DNA of 5,974 nucleotides, taken from NCBI GenBank assembly GCA_015067125.1, contig SVNB01000100.1, forward strand, positions 1 through 5,974. Reading direction: 5' to 3'. This document shows positions 1 to 5,393 of the stretch, piece by piece. Source of the stretch: Oscillospiraceae bacterium (GTDB lineage: Bacteria; Bacillota; Clostridia; Oscillospirales; Ruminococcaceae). Each line of letters starts with the position of its first letter. Within the stretch, counting starts at the first letter, position 1. The notes under the pieces are model-generated. The model ran no database searches. It saw only the letters and a program-made list of their open reading frames with translations, and was not told where the DNA came from. The translations under genes and the position numbers were made by a program.

Positions 1-358
1 TATCGGGAGAAGCGATAACTACGTCAAAATCCATCCAACCTTCGGACATGATTTTCTGCATGTATTCTTCTGCACCGGCATATTCAGCGCCTGCATCAAG
101 AGCAGCCTGAACTTTATCGCCTTTTGCGAAAACAAGAACTTTAACTTCTTTACCGGTTCCGTTAGGAAGAACTACTGCACCACGAACCTGCTGGTCTGCG
201 TGACGGGAGTCAACGCCAAGGCGAACATGGCATTCAACGGTTTCGTCGAATTTTGCGGTTGCAGTTTTGCAAGCAAGCTCAAGAGCTTCGTTTGCTTCAT
301 AGAGTTTAGCATGTTCAACAAGCTTAGTGCTTTCAACATATTTTTTTCCGTGTTTCAT
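1..358 (-). CDS. rplA: 50S ribosomal protein L1, N-terminal part (cut by window edge)
   Basis: This is the first 119 codons of ribosomal protein L1, which forms the mobile L1 stalk near the ribosomal E site and acts as the translational repressor of its own operon. The visible part begins [11 protein letters not shown] and contains the conserved stretches [22 protein letters not shown] and VLVFAKGD, which belong to domain I and the start of domain II. The family is usually about 230 residues, so about half is present and the 3' end lies left of the window. The start is supported by an AGGAGG site at 368-373. The gene lies 19 nt downstream of rplK and is surely co-transcribed with it. L1 made here is the likely ligand of the RNA element at 829-872. 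Identification is firm, and nothing looks damaged. Confidence 0.97.
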   Translation of the reverse strand, partial: MKHGKKYVESTKLVEHAKLYEANEALELACKTATAKFDETVECHVRLGVDSRHADQQVRGAVVLPNGTGKEVKVLVFAKGDKVQAALDAGAEYAGAEEYMQKIMSEGWMDFDVVIASPD

Positions 359-377
359 TAATGCTAACCTCCTTCAC

Positions 378-803
378 TTATTCTTCTACGGTAACGCCCA
401 TGGAACGAGCGGTACCTGCTACCATGCTCATTGCTGCTTCTACGGATGCTGCGTTAAGGTCAGGCATCTTGGTTTCAGCAATTTTGCGGCACTGTTCGGA
501 AGTGATGGATGCTACTTTGTTCTTGTTCGGAACACCGGAAGCCTTGGTGATGTTAGCAGCTTTTTTGATAAGAACTGCTGCCGGAGGGGTTTTGGTGATG
601 AACGAGAAGCTGTGGTCAGCATAAACAGTGATAACAACAGGGATTACCATGCCGATATCATTTTTGGTGCGTTCATTGAATTCTTTGGTGAACGCCATGA
701 TGTTTACGCCGTGCTGGCCAAGTGCAGGGCCAACAGGCGGTGCGGGAGTGGCTTTGCCACCGGGGATCTGCAGCTTAATTAAGCCGATAACTTTCTGTGC
801 CAT
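378..803 (-). CDS. rplK: 50S ribosomal protein L11
   Basis: L11 binds the GTPase-associated region of 23S rRNA and helps form the base of the L7/L12 stalk, where elongation factors act and where the stringent factor is sensed. The product is 141 residues, matching the family length of about 141-142. The N-terminal domain carries the proline-rich signature [17 protein letters not shown] at residues 14-30. The C-terminal rRNA-binding domain runs from about residue 72 to the end and includes GTARSMGV at 130-137. I chose the ATG at 803 because MAQKVIGL is the standard L11 beginning. A TTG six codons upstream overlaps the Shine-Dalgarno GGAGG (815-819) and so cannot be the start. The GGAGG-ATG spacing is a little long, at 11 nt. 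Translation of this gene is probably controlled by L1 through the upstream RNA structure. Confidence 0.98.
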   Translation of the reverse strand: MAQKVIGLIKLQIPGGKATPAPPVGPALGQHGVNIMAFTKEFNERTKNDIGMVIPVVITVYADHSFSFITKTPPAAVLIKKAANITKASGVPNKNKVASITSEQCRKIAETKMPDLNAASVEAAMSMVAGTARSMGVTVEE

Positions 804-828
804 GTTTTTACAAACCTCCAACCATTAC

Positions 829-872
829 GTGGTCAAACGGAACCGATTGAACAAATTTTCGATTCCTCCCAC
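829..872 (-). promoter_or_regulatory. L1-binding autoregulatory mRNA element (23S rRNA mimic) in the rplK leader
   Basis: Read on the minus strand, GUGG (872-869) pairs with CCAC (832-829). An asymmetric internal loop follows, with GA (868-867) on the 5' side and GUUUGA (838-833) on the 3' side. A second stem then pairs GGAAUCG (866-860) with CGGUUCC (845-839), seven pairs with one G-U, closing a 14-nt loop. The 5' strand reads GUGGGAGG. As I recall E. coli 23S rRNA, helices 76-78 contain the same GUGGGAGG opposite a ...UACCAC strand, and this is the L1 binding site. L1 is known to repress the L11-L1 operon by binding such a mimic just before rplK. The element lies 25 nt upstream of the rplK start and ends 10 nt before the Shine-Dalgarno. 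The structure is seen directly; the L1 role is inferred from resemblance and position. Confidence 0.82.
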
Positions 873-873
873 A

Positions 874-895
874 CGCAGAATACCTATATTCTGCG
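874..895 (-). other. Perfect hairpin in the nusG-rplK intergenic RNA
   Basis: A 9-bp perfect stem, CGCAGAATA against TATTCTGCG, encloses a 4-nt loop. It ends one base before the L1 element, so the two could stack coaxially. The transcript downstream has no U-tract, so this is not a standard intrinsic terminator. It could be a transcript-processing or stability element, or a spacer that helps fold the L1 site. The function is not known. Confidence 0.6.
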
Positions 896-900
896 TTCGC

Positions 901-915
901 CGGCCGTTTTGGCCG
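901..915 (-). other. Short GC-rich hairpin after nusG
   Basis: CGGCC pairs with GGCCG around a 5-nt A-rich loop, 17 nt beyond the nusG stop codon. It is followed by GCGAAC rather than a U-tract, so transcription probably reads through to rplK. With the hairpin at 874-895 it forms a tandem pair ahead of the L1 element. A role in blocking 3' exonucleases or in mRNA processing is possible but unproven. Confidence 0.45.
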
Positions 916-932
916 ACTACCTCAAAAAGTAA

Positions 933-1454
933 TCAATCTTTGCGGGCTACCTGTTCAAGTTCCAGCTCTGCGGCTGTATCGCGTCCAAACATGGAAACGA
1001 TAACACGAACTTTATTTGCGGTAAGGTCAATGGACTCTACCTTGCCTTCAAAGCCTTCAAGCGGACCACCAACAATAGATACGATGTCACCAACGGAATA
1101 TTTAACCTCTACGGATTTGGAGCCGATGCCAAGCTTTGCAACTTCCTCATCGCTGAGGGGTACGGGCTTGGAAGCGGGGCCTACAAAACCGGTTACACCG
1201 CGGGTATTTCTAACAACGTACCAGGATTCGTCCGTAAGAATCATTTTAACAAGGACATAGCCCGGGAAAATTTTGCGTTCCACTTCACGCTTTTTGTTGT
1301 CGTTTACCTCAACAATAGTTTCGGTCGGTACACTAACGTCGAAAATAAGGTCTTTAAAACGTTTATTTTCGATAACTTTTTCGATATTCTCGGATACTTT
1401 GTTTTCATATCCGGAATATGTGTGGACAACATACCATTTAGGAGTTTCAGACAT
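933..1454 (-). CDS. nusG: Transcription termination/antitermination factor NusG
   Basis: NusG binds the clamp of RNA polymerase, modulates pausing and elongation, and can link the polymerase to Rho or to the leading ribosome. The 173-residue product has the full two-domain layout. The NGN domain spans about residues 5-105, with WYVVHTYSGYENKV near the start, FPGYVLVKM at 63-71 and WYVVRNTRGVTGFVG at 78-92. The KOW domain follows at about 119-172, with VGDIVSIVGGPLEGFEGKV at 121-139. The ATG at 1454 has an AGGAA site at 1463-1467 with 8-nt spacing. It lies 21 nt downstream of secE in the usual Firmicute order. No insertion or missing segment is seen. Confidence 0.98.
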   Translation of the reverse strand: MSETPKWYVVHTYSGYENKVSENIEKVIENKRFKDLIFDVSVPTETIVEVNDNKKREVERKIFPGYVLVKMILTDESWYVVRNTRGVTGFVGPASKPVPLSDEEVAKLGIGSKSVEVKYSVGDIVSIVGGPLEGFEGKVESIDLTANKVRVIVSMFGRDTAAELELEQVARKD

Positions 1455-1475
1455 AAACTCAGTTCCTTTCGCGCA

Positions 1476-1697
1476 TTAAGAGCCGAAGAACAGCCTGAGG
1501 ATAAGACCGAAGAAATAGTCAATCAAGCTGATTCCGATCGAAGAGATAATAACGACAACAATAACAACTATGGTGTTGTTGACAACAGATTTTTTGCTGG
1601 GCCAAACAACTTTTTTAAGTTCACCAAAGATGTCTTTAAAGAAGCGTTTTACTCTAGAGAAAAGGGACGGCTTTTTCGCAGTATTTTCATTAGCCAC
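1476..1697 (-). CDS. secE: Preprotein translocase subunit SecE
   Basis: SecE is the small clamp subunit of the SecYEG protein-conducting channel in the cytoplasmic membrane. The product has 73 residues, typical of single-span Firmicute SecE rather than the three-span form of E. coli. A charged amphipathic N-terminal region (RVKRFFKDIFGELKKV, 15-30) leads into the conserved VWPSKK motif (31-36), followed by one transmembrane segment at about 42-69. The start is a GTG at 1697, supported by GAGG at 1706-1709 with 8-nt spacing and by the MANENTAKK beginning. It sits 21 nt after rpmG and 21 nt before nusG in one operon. Identification rests on the VWPS motif, size, topology and neighbours. Confidence 0.96.
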   Translation of the reverse strand: MANENTAKKPSLFSRVKRFFKDIFGELKKVVWPSKKSVVNNTIVVIVVVIISSIGISLIDYFFGLILRLFFGS

Positions 1698-1718
1698 GGT
1701 AAATACCTCTTCCTTTCC

Positions 1719-1868
1719 TTACTTCGTCTCTTTGTGGAGCGTGTGTTTGCGACAGAACCTGCAATATTTTTTCATTTCAAGTCTGTCAGGATCGTTCTTT
1801 TTGTTTTTCATGGTAGTGTAGTTGCGTTGTTTGCACTCTGTGCATGCCAACACTATTTTGACTCGCAT
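1719..1868 (-). CDS. rpmG: 50S ribosomal protein L33, zinc-ribbon form
   Basis: A 49-residue open frame, [12 protein letters not shown]... to ...HKETK, encodes L33, a small protein of the large subunit near the E site. It keeps both zinc-binding pairs, C9-x2-C12 and C36-x2-C39, so it is the zinc-containing (C+) form rather than the cysteine-free version made under zinc limitation in many bacteria. It also has the family features [17 protein letters not shown] and [14 protein letters not shown]. The ATG at 1868 has AGGAGG at 1876-1881, 7 nt away. The gene is first in the rpmG-secE-nusG-rplK-rplA operon. No tRNA-Trp gene lies between it and secE, although some Firmicutes have one there. No Zur-type operator was recognised upstream. 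Confidence 0.96.
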   Translation of the reverse strand: MRVKIVLACTECKQRNYTTMKNKKNDPDRLEMKKYCRFCRKHTLHKETK

Positions 1869-1910
1869 TGCGGCACCTCCTGATTCTTGGAATTTTTGCC
1901 TCCCTCATTT

Positions 1911-1958
1911 AAAAGGACACGGGTTTTTGCGCAAAAAAATAAACCCTTTTAGAGGTGT
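1911..1958 (-). other. Leader RNA with competing hairpins upstream of rpmG
   Basis: In the predicted leader, GGGUUU (1946-1941) can pair with AAACCC (1926-1921). This stem can be extended by ACAC (1958-1955) with GUGU (1920-1917) across an 8-nt bulge. A different pairing, AAAAGG (1950-1945) with CCUUUU (1916-1911), would exclude part of the first. No terminator-type U-tract follows either form, and the structure matches no leader family I recognise. It may only be local folding. Confidence 0.3.
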
Positions 1959-1982
1959 ATATACTATACCATAAAGTATATA
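1958..1982. repeat. Inverted repeat overlapping the rpmG promoter (possible operator)
   Basis: TATATACT (1958-1965) and AGTATATA (1975-1982) are perfect 8-bp inverted arms separated by 9 nt, so the whole element spans 25 bp. The left arm runs into the -10 box and the right arm lies inside the promoter spacer. The size and position would suit a dimeric repressor. However, AT-rich promoter DNA makes such repeats by chance fairly often, and no known operator consensus was recognised. Confidence 0.4.
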
Positions 1983-1992
1983 TCCGCGTCAA
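1963..1992 (-). promoter_or_regulatory. Sigma-A-type promoter of the rpmG-secE-nusG-rplK-rplA operon
   Basis: On the minus strand, TTGACG (1992-1987) is a near-consensus -35. An 18-nt spacer leads to TATAGT (1968-1963). The spacer ends in TGG, giving an extended -10 of the form TGnTATAGT. Transcription would start near 1956, leaving an untranslated leader of about 88 nt before rpmG. An 8-bp inverted repeat covers the -10 and part of the spacer (see 1958-1982). The leader can form a bulged hairpin. The promoter match is strong for a housekeeping sigma factor, but the start site is inferred. Confidence 0.8.
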
Positions 1993-2122
1993 GTGTTTTT
2001 TTAAAATTTCTTTATAAATATTAAATTTATTTTTATATTCAATATTATATGTCTTTTTTGGAGAATAATCAAGCAAAACTTTGGCGAACATATAAAGCGT
2101 TTTCTGCGAAAAAATATTATTC

Positions 2123-2138
2123 GGGAGGTGAATTTTTG
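2123..2138 (+). promoter_or_regulatory. Ribosome binding site fixing a TTG start for spoIVB
   Basis: GGGAGG at 2123-2128 lies 7 nt before a TTG at 2136-2138. The in-frame ATG at 2049 has no comparable site and would add 29 polar residues ahead of the membrane anchor. The TTG is therefore the more likely start. Confidence 0.8.
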
Positions 2139-3347
2139 ATTTACAGAATAAGTAAAATTTTAGCATCAATATGCAGTATATCGGCAGTCGTCATCTTGGG
2201 TGTTATTCTTATTTCTGAACAGTTTCTTCCGGAAAAATTTTATTCCGAAAACGGCGATGTGGTTTCGCTTCCCGGAATATACGGAAGATTTTTTACCGTA
2301 AAAAGCAATTACGGCATTTCGGAACCTGCTATCAGCACAGAGGAAAATTCCCGCAGCGCAAAAATACAGTTTATGGGCACAATTCCAGTAAAAGAAGTAA
2401 GCATAACGGTTACTGACGAAAAAATCGTAACTATCTGCGGTTCCCCTTTTGGTGTAAAAATGTTTACGGACGGCGTTCTGGTGGTGGGATTTTCTGAAAT
2501 AAAATCTTCGGAAGGTCCATGCTGCCCTGCATTGGAAGCCGGACTTGAAAAAGGCGACATTATAAAATCCGTAAACGGAAAAGATATTTTTACCAACGAA
2601 GAAGTTGCTCAAAGCATAGAAAACTGTTCCGGCGAAAATATTAATTTTAAAGTCCTTCGCAAAGATAATATCATAAGCATAAATGTTCTTCCAAAAATGC
2701 TTGCGGATAACAGCGGTTATAAAGCAGGGTTCTGGGTTAGGGACAGCGCCGCCGGCATTGGTACAATGACTTTTTATGACCCGAAAACAATGACTTTTGC
2801 AGGTCTTGGGCACGCTGTATGCGACGTTGACACCGGCGGAGCGATCCTTTTTTCCAGCGGAGAAATTACACCTGCGGCTATTACAAAAATCCGGAAAGGC
2901 GTTTCCGGTGCTCCGGGCGAACTTGGCGGAGTTTTTACCGGCGGCGATATAGGAACAGTAAGTATAAATAACGAAACCGGTCTTTACGGTACGCTCGATT
3001 ATGAAATCGAAGGTTTTTCCGCACCCATAGGGCTAAAGCAGGACGTTTATGAAGGTGCCGCGGTAATCTATTCCACTCTTGACGGAACAGAAGTGACCGA
3101 ATATGATATTGAAATAGAGCAGATAAATCTTTCTGATAACAGCATGACAAAAAATATGGTAATACGGGTCACGGACGAGGATCTTATCGAACTTTCCGGC
3201 GGTATTGTTCAGGGCATGAGCGGCTCGCCTATCGTTCAGGACGGAAAACTTGTTGGCGCGGTAACTCATGTTTTTGTAAATGACCCTACCAAAGGGTTTG
3301 GCATTTTTGCAGAAAATATGATGGAAATGGCAGAAAAGTGCAGGTAA
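2136..3347 (+). CDS. spoIVB: SpoIVB-type sporulation serine protease (S55 family)
   Basis: SpoIVB is made in the forespore, crosses its inner membrane and cleaves SpoIVFA, which releases SpoIVFB to process pro-sigma-K in the mother cell. From the TTG start the product has 403 residues (B. subtilis SpoIVB has about 426). One transmembrane anchor lies at about residues 8-26. A PDZ domain follows at about 103-188, with EAGLEKGDIIKSVNGK. The S55 peptidase domain is C-terminal: catalytic His226 in GLGHAVCDVDTG, probable Asp347 in VTDEDL, and Ser362 in GIVQGMSGSPIVQDGK, followed by AVTHVFVNDPTKGFGIFAENM. The His, Asp and Ser order and the Asp-Ser spacing of 15 agree with the B. subtilis triad. No convincing sigma-G or sigma-F promoter was found upstream. 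The usual partner spo0A is not downstream. The gene ends in its own terminator. Confidence 0.94.
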   Translation: MIYRISKILASICSISAVVILGVILISEQFLPEKFYSENGDVVSLPGIYGRFFTVKSNYGISEPAISTEENSRSAKIQFMGTIPVKEVSITVTDEKIVTICGSPFGVKMFTDGVLVVGFSEIKSSEGPCCPALEAGLEKGDIIKSVNGKDIFTNEEVAQSIENCSGENINFKVLRKDNIISINVLPKMLADNSGYKAGFWVRDSAAGIGTMTFYDPKTMTFAGLGHAVCDVDTGGAILFSSGEITPAAITKIRKGVSGAPGELGGVFTGGDIGTVSINNETGLYGTLDYEIEGFSAPIGLKQDVYEGAAVIYSTLDGTEVTEYDIEIEQINLSDNSMTKNMVIRVTDEDLIELSGGIVQGMSGSPIVQDGKLVGAVTHVFVNDPTKGFGIFAENMMEMAEKCR

Positions 3348-3377
3348 CAGGGGCAATACCCCTGTTTTTTTGTTTTT
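3346..3377 (+). terminator. Intrinsic terminator after spoIVB
   Basis: ACAGGGG (3347-3353) pairs with CCCCTGT (3359-3365) around the loop CAATA, followed by TTTTTTT, G and TTTTT. The stem overlaps the last base of the TAA stop codon, so the terminator starts directly at the gene end. It is almost identical to the terminator at 4473-4500. Confidence 0.92.
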
Positions 3378-3382
3378 ATGCG

Positions 3383-3391
3383 TGATATAAT
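3383..3391 (+). promoter_or_regulatory. Extended -10 promoter for the M42 peptidase gene
   Basis: TGATATAAT combines a consensus -10 (TATAAT, 3386-3391) with the TGn extension. The position 17 nt upstream falls in the U-tract of the preceding terminator (TGTTTT), a poor -35, so recognition would rely on the extended -10. Transcription would start near 3398, giving a leader of about 30 nt. Confidence 0.65.
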
Positions 3392-3427
3392 AAATTCATA
3401 TTTAAAACACAAAGAGGTGTATTGCTT

Positions 3428-4459
3428 ATGAAAAATTACGTGGATTACATCACCGATATAACCTGCAGACTCCTTGCAATCGACAGCCCCACCGGCTATA
3501 CAAAAAAAGCCGCGGAATTTGTAATGGAAGAATACAGAAAGCTTGGTTATAAACCCAAAATGACCGTAAAAGGCTGCGTGCTCGTAGATATAGGCGGCAA
3601 AAATAAAGATAACGGAATCGTTCTTGCGGCACATACCGATACCCTTGGCGCTATGGTTTGCGAAATCAAAAGCAACGGCAACCTCAGGGTTTCTCCCCTT
3701 GGCGGAATGAACCCCAATAACGCCGAAGCGGAAAACTGCCGCATTATAACCCGTTTTAACGGAATTTATGAAGGAACTTTTCAGCTGAACAACGCTTCTG
3801 TTCACGTAAACGCAAACTATAACGATACAAAGCGCAAATACACCGATATGGAAGTTGTACTTGATGAGGAGGTTAATTCCAAAGAGGATACCGAAAAACT
3901 TGGAATTATGGTCGGCGATATCGTTTGCTTTGACCCAAGAACCGCCATAACGGAAAAAGGATATATTAAAAGCCGTTTTCTTGATGATAAATTAAGTGTA
4001 GGAATTTTGCTTGGATACGCAAAATATCTTAAAGATAACAACATAGAACTTGAAAACCGCCAGTATCACTATATTACCGTTTATGAAGAAGTTGGTCACG
4101 GCGGCGCCGCTTCTGTTCCAAAAGGCGTTACAGAAATGATTTCCGTTGATATGGGCTGTGTGGGCGAAGGCCTTACCTGCGACGAACGCATGGTATCCAT
4201 CTGTGCAAAGGATTCCTGCGGACCTTATAATTACGACGTCGTTACGGGACTTATCAAGGCCGCAAAGGATAATGATATAAAATTTGCTGTGGATATTTAT
4301 CCTTTCTATGGTTCCGACGTGGATTCCACCCTTAACGCCGGTTACGACATCCGTCACGGTCTTATCGGTTCCGGTGTATATGCTTCTCACGGATACGAAA
4401 GAAGCCACAAAGAAGGCGTGGAAAACACTCTTAAACTTCTTATAGCATATTGCAAATAA
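3428..4459 (+). CDS. M42-family metallopeptidase (aminopeptidase-like)
   Basis: M42 enzymes are cytoplasmic dinuclear-metal aminopeptidases that often form TET dodecamers and trim peptides; some members are annotated as endoglucanase M or glutamyl aminopeptidase. The product has 343 residues, the normal size. Expected metal ligands and catalytic residues are visible: His69 in LAAHTDTLG, Asp186/Asp187 in RFLDDKLSVG, the catalytic and ligand pair Glu220-Glu221 in YEEVGHGG, Asp241 in SVDMG, and His321 or His327 in SHGYERSH. The region at about 85-175 should be the PDZ-like lid domain. The ATG at 3428 is chosen because GAGGTG (3414-3419) is well placed for it; a TTG at 3422 lies too close to that site. 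The gene has its own promoter and terminator, so it looks monocistronic. Substrate preference cannot be read from the sequence. Confidence 0.93.
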   Translation: MKNYVDYITDITCRLLAIDSPTGYTKKAAEFVMEEYRKLGYKPKMTVKGCVLVDIGGKNKDNGIVLAAHTDTLGAMVCEIKSNGNLRVSPLGGMNPNNAEAENCRIITRFNGIYEGTFQLNNASVHVNANYNDTKRKYTDMEVVLDEEVNSKEDTEKLGIMVGDIVCFDPRTAITEKGYIKSRFLDDKLSVGILLGYAKYLKDNNIELENRQYHYITVYEEVGHGGAASVPKGVTEMISVDMGCVGEGLTCDERMVSICAKDSCGPYNYDVVTGLIKAAKDNDIKFAVDIYPFYGSDVDSTLNAGYDIRHGLIGSGVYASHGYERSHKEGVENTLKLLIAYCK

Positions 4460-4472
4460 TATAATATTCCGC

Positions 4473-4500
4473 AACAGGGGCGACTGCCCCTGTTTTTTGT
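4473..4500 (+). terminator. Intrinsic terminator after the M42 peptidase gene
   Basis: ACAGGGGC (4474-4481) pairs with GCCCCTGT (4486-4493) around the 4-nt loop GACT, followed by six T residues. It begins 14 nt after the stop codon. Stem and tail closely copy the terminator after spoIVB, with one extra G-C pair. Confidence 0.93.
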
Positions 4501-4510
4501 TTCCGTAATC

Positions 4511-4519
4511 TGCTATAAT
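4511..4519 (+). promoter_or_regulatory. Extended -10 promoter for the NUDIX-MazG operon
   Basis: TGCTATAAT is a consensus -10 (4514-4519) with the TGn extension. The -35 position again falls on TGTTTT in the preceding terminator tail, at exactly the same distance as in the junction upstream of the M42 gene. The predicted start is near 4526, leaving about 20 nt before the NUDIX start codon. Confidence 0.68.
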
Positions 4520-4546
4520 GATTTACATAAATTTAAGGAGGTTTTT

Positions 4547-4999
4547 ATGGACAGAAGCGAAAAAGTCATAATCACAAATATGTGCATGATTTATAACGGC
4601 GGCCGCGTTCTGGTGGAAAACAGAACAAACCCCGACTGGCCCGGAATAACTTTTCCCGGCGGACACGTTGAAAAGGGCGAATCTTTTACTGATGCGGTAA
4701 TCCGTGAAGTTTATGAAGAAACCGGACTTAAAATATTTTTTCCCAGACTTTGCGGAATTAAAGACTGGACGGAAGACGACGGTTCCAGGTATATGGTTTT
4801 ATTTTATAAAACCGATAAATTCAGCGGCGAGCTTGTTTCTTCCGATGAAGGCGAAGTCTTCTGGACGGAACTTTCCGAGCTAAAAAGCCTTGACCTTGCA
4901 GAAGGCATGGATAAACAGCTGGAAGTATTTCTTAATGATGATTTAAGCGAAGATTTTTTCTATAAAGAAAACGGAAACTGGATAGAAGTTATAAAATAA
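4547..4999 (+). CDS. NUDIX hydrolase, probable 8-oxo-dGTP diphosphatase type
   Basis: NUDIX enzymes hydrolyse nucleoside diphosphates linked to another group, X, often to clear oxidised or excess nucleotides. The 150-residue product carries a perfect NUDIX box at residues 39-61: G39, E45, R53-E54, E57-E58 (Mg2+ ligands) and G60-L61, in the order GX5EX7REUXEEXGU. The preceding WPGITFPGGHVEKGE and the compact single-domain length suit MutT/MutX-like proteins. Clostridial relatives are commonly annotated as 8-oxo-dGTP diphosphatase, but the true substrate cannot be told from the box alone. The ATG has a strong AAGGAGG at 4535-4541. It is the first gene of a likely operon, with the MazG-like gene 18 nt downstream and no terminator between, and both would act on nucleotides. 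Confidence 0.93.
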   Translation: MDRSEKVIITNMCMIYNGGRVLVENRTNPDWPGITFPGGHVEKGESFTDAVIREVYEETGLKIFFPRLCGIKDWTEDDGSRYMVLFYKTDKFSGELVSSDEGEVFWTELSELKSLDLAEGMDKQLEVFLNDDLSEDFFYKENGNWIEVIK

Positions 5000-5017
5000 A
5001 AAAAACGGAGGCCGATT

Positions 5018-5374
5018 ATGCAGATAACGGTAAAAAATCTTGAAGCCTATCTTAAAAACACCTACGGCGGTTTTGCCGAGAAAAACGGCGTTTCCTTGAC
5101 CGAACATAACCTTTTCATGAAGCTTGTTGAAGAAATAGGCGAAGTTGCCGAAGTCCTTAATAAACGCACCGGAAGAAAAGCCGATGATGGAAGCGACCTT
5201 GATGCTGAACTTGCAGCGGAGCTTGCGGACGTTATCCACTATGCTCTTGCAATGGCTGCGGTAAACGGTTTTGATATGACCGACGTTATTATCGAAAAAG
5301 ACCGCAAAGCAGCGGTTAAATATAACCACAAAATAAATCTTGAATCCTTCATTTCAAAATCAAGCGAAAATTAA
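5018..5374 (+). CDS. MazG-like nucleotide pyrophosphohydrolase
   Basis: This 118-residue protein belongs to the all-alpha MazG-type NTP pyrophosphohydrolases, which convert NTPs or dNTPs to monophosphates and pyrophosphate. The metal-binding signature is complete: E38-E39-x2-E42 in LVEEIGEVAEVL and E68-x2-D71 in AAELADVIHYAL, with 25 residues between the two halves, inside the usual range. The short single-domain form differs from the long two-domain MazG of E. coli and resembles small MazG-like or dUTPase-like proteins. CGGAGG at 5006-5011 sets the start, 6 nt before the ATG. It lies between the NUDIX gene (18 nt) and the membrane protein gene (19 nt), all probably co-transcribed. The nucleotide preferred is unknown. 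Confidence 0.88.
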   Translation: MQITVKNLEAYLKNTYGGFAEKNGVSLTEHNLFMKLVEEIGEVAEVLNKRTGRKADDGSDLDAELAAELADVIHYALAMAAVNGFDMTDVIIEKDRKAAVKYNHKINLESFISKSSEN

Positions 5375-5393
5375 TGCGCAGGGAGGTTTTTTT

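Noticed and set aside
804..821. TTG at 821 as the rplK start
   Set aside because: It overlaps the GGAGG that serves the ATG at 803, and L11 proteins normally start at MAQKV or similar.
874..895. Hairpin read as an intrinsic terminator between nusG and rplK
   Set aside because: The stem is followed by UGUGGGAGG rather than a run of U, so it does not fit an intrinsic terminator.
628..1260. Long plus-strand open frame of 210 codons across rplK, the leader and nusG
   Set aside because: It runs antisense to two certain genes, has no ribosome binding site and resembles no protein; it reflects the codon pattern of the opposite strand.
1698..1718. tRNA-Trp gene between rpmG and secE
   Set aside because: Some Firmicutes have one there, but the gap is only 21 nt.
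2063..2095. Sigma-G-like promoter (GAATA ... CATATAA) before spoIVB
   Set aside because: The spacer would be 21 nt, outside the usual 17-18, and the -10 match is incomplete, so it is not listed as a feature.
2049..2135. ATG at 2049 as the spoIVB start
   Set aside because: There is no Shine-Dalgarno before it, and it would place 29 extra residues before the membrane anchor; the TTG at 2136 has an ideal site.
2166..2813. Long minus-strand open frame of 215 codons opposite spoIVB
   Set aside because: It overlaps the SpoIVB coding region, whose PDZ domain is clear, and its product is low-complexity and rich in F, Y and N with no recognisable motif.
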